Below are positions 61,051 to 64,000 of a stretch of DNA of 64,000 bases, in pieces. The DNA is taken from positions 51,621,418 through 51,685,417 of the forward strand of contig OZ024889.1 in the NCBI GenBank assembly GCA_964017195.1, in the 5' to 3' direction. The translations under genes were made by a program, and so were the position numbers. The notes under the pieces were generated by a model. It saw only the letters and a program-made list of their open reading frames with translations, did no database searches and was not told the origin of the DNA. How positions within the stretch are numbered: the first letter of the stretch is position 1; each line of letters opens with the position of its first letter. Origin of the DNA: Siderastrea radians (lineage: Eukaryota; Cnidaria; Anthozoa; Scleractinia; Rhizangiidae).

Positions 61051-62277
61051 GATGGCCTGATCCGCTGCGACGGACGCCTGCAGTTTGCGGAGTTTCTTCC
61101 TTAAGATATGCGATTCCCTATTATTCCGCCCAGAGAAAGCTGGACAACAAAGCTAATCGTAAAACATTACCATGAAGCTGGACATCACATCACAGGAACT
61201 AACCACACCCTTTCAAACCTGTCCACTAAGTACTGGATACCAGCAGCGCGGGAAGAAATCCGACAATGGGAAAAAGAATGCAACGAATGTAAGAGACGCA
61301 AGGCAAAGGCTGCTCAACAGATTATGGCACCCCTCTCCCGTGTCCACCTGCAACTTCCTCTTCGAGCTTTCCCCCAAGTCTCTGTTGATTATGGGGTCCC
61401 TTCATCACTGTGCAAGGTCGTGGAAAACGGTGAGAAAAACGCTGGTTGTGCCTGTTCACCTGTTTGGCATGCAGAGCGGTGCATTTGGAGATGGCCTATG
61501 GCCTAGATAGTGACAGTTTTCTCAAGTGTTTCGTCAGAATGACAAGTCGTCGTGGTTATCCTCAAGAAGTTGTTAGTGACCGAGGAACAAATTTCGTTGG
61601 AGCGGACCGAGAACTTCGAGAGCTAGTGAGTGGAATGGATACAAACAAGATCCAAGACCAGACCGCCAGCAAAGGAGTGAAATGGTGTTTTAATCCACCT
61701 TTGGCGCCCCATTTTGGAGGTGTTCATGAAGCCATGATAAAGGCCGCCAAAAAAGCCATTCGTGCGATCCTTAGTAACGCGGACATCAATGACGAAGAAT
61801 TAATGACGACGTTTATAGGAGTCGAAGCTCTACTAAATTCTCGCCCTCTTACGTATCAGTCCGCTGATATCTAAAGATGCCACTCCATTGACACCTAACC
61901 ACTTACTCCACGGACAAGCAGGAGGCTTATCTGCACCAGAATCCGTTGATGAAATTGATTTCAACCCGAAGAAAAGGTGGAGAAGAGTTCAAGAACTGAT
62001 TTCTCATTGTTGGAAGAGATGGTTAAAGGAGTGGCTTCCATTGTTGAACGCCCATCAAAAATGGAACGAAAAACGAAATTCGGTCGGATCTGAAAATTGG
62101 AGATGTTGTCCTCGCCATCTCACCCGAAAGTCCCAGAGCTCATTGGCCCCTTGTAAGAGTACTGGAAGTTTTCCAGGCCAGGATGGACATGTTCGAGTGG
62201 TGAAGCTTCAAGTAGGCAAGGAGACCATCGTAAGACCGATTTCAAAATGCGTTCCACTGGAGTCCATTTACGGATGA
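61051..62277 (+). pseudogene. BEL/Pao integrase and C-terminal domain, multiply frameshifted
   Basis: In-frame TAA at 61102-61104. Then a zinc-binding region (KHYHEAGHH ... CNECKRR) and the integrase core start (VSVDYG). The frame shifts between about 61400 and 61450 into a second frame (RAVHLEMAYGLDSDSFLKCF, VSDRGTNFVGADREL, HFGGVHEAMIKAAKKAI), and again near 61870. The C-terminal DUF5641-like part (RRVQELISHCWKRWLKEWLP) is itself shifted once or twice between 62080 and 62170 before VFPGQDGHVRVVKLQVG-like sequence. Not translatable as one protein. Confidence 0.85.
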
Positions 62278-62385
62278 AAGTCTATTTAACACATTCATGG
62301 GAACAGTGACCGTGTTGAAAGTCTGTTTAATAATTAAGTTCACCGGAACATTGACAGTGTTACACCCTGTCAAGAAGGGGGAGAA

Positions 62386-62635
62386 TGAACAAAAGACTTT
62401 GCAATTAAGATTTCTTCACAAGTTTTTTTGAACAATAGCTCTCAAGAACAATAGCAATAGCAATTCGATTCAACTAACGAATCTGCATAAGGTGATATAT
62501 ATTTTTTTGAGGTGTAAGATTTTTTGGCAGTATTCGTCCGCGATCGTGAAAGTGTAAAGTTGGAAGATGAGTCAGTAAATTAAAAGTGTTCAACCGTTCG
62601 TTTTTGAGTAATTTTTTTGGCATTTCGTCCGGCCA
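62386..62635 (+). repeat. 3' LTR of BEL/Pao element
   Basis: 250 bp, same ends as the 5' copy. Only two C/T differences, near positions 30-50 of the LTR, were seen on reading the two side by side. Preceded by a polypurine tract. Confidence 0.95.
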
Positions 62636-62924
62636 CGTAGACTTGACACGGTGTTTTCAGTTCATTGCCTCTAGTGTTGCCCTCAGTTTATAACCTACAA
62701 ACAAGCATGTGGCAAATACCTCTTCTTTTTTTGGCCTTGCCCTTAAAAGTAAAAGCTCTATTAAGCCCTCCTTTCCAATGAGCGCCTCTCAGAAACTTTT
62801 AAATGTAGCCCGAACTCTATTAAGTCTCCCCATTTTAGGAATACGAAGAAAGCCGCTTTTAGCTAAATAAAGCATAGGGTCTGCCTTCCAAATCTGTATT
62901 TACTTTTTGGTGTATATTTTACAG
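62636..62924. other. Spacer between retrotransposon and TPR exon
   Basis: No gene seen. It ends in a pyrimidine-rich acceptor (TTTTGGTGTATATTTTACAG) feeding the TPR exon at 62925, so it is probably intron. Confidence 0.5.
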
Positions 62925-62936
62925 GGTTACAGGAAA

Positions 62937-64000
62937 ATGGCAGAAAGGAAGTTAAAACTTATAGAGGACCTCACAAAACGTCTCTCAATAGCCAAAGAAG
63001 TGGGCGATAGGGCTGAACAAGGAGCAGCCTATGGCAATCTAGGCAACGCTTTTAGGTGGCTGGGAAAATTCCAAGAAGCCATGGAGTACCACAGTAAATG
63101 TCTTGCAATAGCAAAAGAAGAGGGCGATAGGGCTTTAGAAGCAAAGGCCTATGGCAATCACGGCAACACTTATGAGACCCTAGGTAAATTCCAAGAAGCC
63201 ATCGAGTACCACAGTAAAGCTCTTTCGATAGCCAAAGAAGTGGGCGATAGAGCTGGAGAAGGAGTAGCTTATGGCAATCTCGGCAACGCTTTTAGGCGGC
63301 TAGGAAAATTCCAAGAAGCTATGGAGTACCACAATAGATGTCTGTCAATAGCCAAAGAAGTAGGCGATAGAGCTGGAGAAGGAGGGGCCTATGGCGACCT
63401 CGGCGACGCTTTTTGGAGCCTAAGAAGATTCGAAGAAGCCATGGAGCACCACAATAAATGTCTAGCAATAGCCAAAGAAGTGGGCGATAGGGCTTTAGAA
63501 GCAAAGGCCTATGGCAATCAAGGCAACACTTATGAGAGCCTAGGTAAATTCCAAGAAGCCATCGAGTACTACAATAAAGCTCTTTCAATAGCCAAAGAAG
63601 TGGGCGATAGGGCTGGAGAAGGAGTAGCTTATGGCAATCTCGGCAACGGTTTTAGGCGGCTAGCAAAATCCCAAGAAGCCATAGAGTACTACAATAAATG
63701 TCTATCAATAGCCAAAGAAGTGGGCGATAGAACCGGAGAAGGAAGGGCCTATTACAATCTCGGCAGCGCTTGGTACAGCCTAAGAAAATTCCAAGAAGCC
63801 AAGGAATGTTACCAATCCAGCGTAAAGGTTCTCGATATCATAAGGGCTAGTCTTAAGTCTGAAGATGCCCTGAAAATAAGTTTTCGGGACCTTTATCGTG
63901 ATGCTTACGATGGCTTGTGGAAGACCTTGTTACTTCTCGGCCTAGCTGAGGACGCTTTGTTTGCTTCTGAGCGAGGTCGAGCTCAAGCCTTGGTCGATGG
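62937..64000 (+). CDS. TPR protein, second TTC28/TPR-CHAT-like gene (5' part, runs off window)
   Basis: The exon opens at acceptor TTTTACAG (62924); ATG 62937 gives MAERKLKLIEDLTKRL. Seven tetratricopeptide repeats of exactly 40 residues follow (consensus GDRAGEGxAYGNLGNAFxxLGKFQEAxEYxxKxLSIAKEV, split over the repeat). The 120-bp period has no indel, and units are nearly identical at DNA level. The last repeat leads into IIRASLKSED and LLLLGLAEDALFASERGRAQALVDG-type sequence, the same linker seen before the CHAT domain in the 46491-49388 gene. A CHAT domain beyond the window edge is therefore expected, not seen. Upstream exons may exist. Confidence 0.88.
   Translation, partial: MAERKLKLIEDLTKRLSIAKEVGDRAEQGAAYGNLGNAFRWLGKFQEAMEYHSKCLAIAKEEGDRALEAKAYGNHGNTYETLGKFQEAIEYHSKALSIAKEVGDRAGEGVAYGNLGNAFRRLGKFQEAMEYHNRCLSIAKEVGDRAGEGGAYGDLGDAFWSLRRFEEAMEHHNKCLAIAKEVGDRALEAKAYGNQGNTYESLGKFQEAIEYYNKALSIAKEVGDRAGEGVAYGNLGNGFRRLAKSQEAIEYYNKCLSIAKEVGDRTGEGRAYYNLGSAWYSLRKFQEAKECYQSSVKVLDIIRASLKSEDALKISFRDLYRDAYDGLWKTLLLLGLAEDALFASERGRAQALVD
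62960..63800 (+). repeat. 120-bp coding tandem repeat (7 units)
   Basis: The phrase ATAGCCAAAGAAG recurs every 120 nt, ending near 63000, 63120, 63240, 63360, 63480, 63600 and 63720. The units encode the TPRs; strong DNA identity suggests recent duplication or gene conversion. Confidence 0.93.

Larger units (their letters stand above)
57916..62635 (+). mobile_element. BEL/Pao LTR retrotransposon, internally deleted and disrupted
   Basis: Two 250-bp direct LTRs (57916-58165 and 62386-62635) begin TGAAC and end GGCCA. They differ at about two positions by eye. After the 5' LTR is a primer-binding-site-like TTGGTAGCAGAGCG (58168 on). A purine tract (AAGAAGGGGGAGAA) abuts the 3' LTR. Flanks are CGTGG and CGTAG, a possible imperfect 5-bp duplication. 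The order is a gag-like fragment, protease C-terminal part, reverse transcriptase, RNase H, integrase, then the C-terminal domain, the BEL/Pao order. The element lies 290 bp upstream of the TPR exon at 62925. Coding capacity is broken by stops and frameshifts. Confidence 0.95.

Noticed and set aside
63319..63588. 89-residue minus-strand frame (Cys/Leu/Trp rich)
   Set aside because: Antisense of the TPR-coding tandem repeat.
62960..63800. Regular 120-bp repeats considered as a CRISPR-like array
   Set aside because: Continuous open frame encoding TPRs; no unique spacers, and the genome is eukaryotic.

Overview
This is a eukaryotic, intron-rich, AT-rich window with no bacterial signals. The genes (a Cav2-type calcium channel tail, an EDEM3-type mannosidase, TPR-CHAT proteins) and the dense population of short foldback transposons, tRNA-derived repeats and a BEL/Pao LTR element suggest an anthozoan cnidarian, most likely a stony coral. 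The species call is inference from gene content, not from a database match.

Layout. (1) 1-12358, plus strand: the 3' end of a voltage-gated calcium channel alpha-1 gene of the Cav2 class. Thirteen exons join in frame (1542 nt, 513 aa plus stop), from segment S4 of repeat IV through the pore, EF-hand and IQ region to a C-terminus ending DDWC. Introns are filled with foldback elements and a ~100-bp tandem repeat. (2) 12359-18100: no gene recognised; minisatellite, CCAAT-rich and foldback repeats. (3) 18101-43440, minus strand: a complete EDEM3-like gene, 22 coding exons, 993 aa: signal peptide, GH47 mannosidase domain, PA domain, acidic/Ser-rich tail. Its introns carry several DNA transposons, including a 2.9-kb and a 1.0-kb hAT-like element in one 7-kb intron. 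(4) 43441-46490: intergenic with long perfect hairpins. (5) 46491-49409 (to ~49746), minus strand: a TPR-CHAT protein with a conserved His/Cys protease dyad. (6) 49750-57915: intergenic; microsatellite, tRNA-like repeat, and diverged tandem copies of exon-like modules. (7) 57916-62635, plus strand: a BEL/Pao LTR retrotransposon with 250-bp LTRs that are nearly identical but a deleted and broken coding region. (8) 62925-64000, plus strand: the start of a second TPR protein, seven near-identical 40-residue repeats, cut by the window edge just before the point where a CHAT domain would be expected.

Functionally, the Cav2 gene would encode the presynaptic-type calcium channel with its scaffold-binding tail. 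EDEM3 acts in ER glycoprotein quality control. The two TPR-CHAT-type genes belong to a family whose prokaryotic relatives are caspase-like proteases used in immunity. They sit on opposite strands about 13 kb apart with the retrotransposon between them. I see no evidence that these three systems work together.
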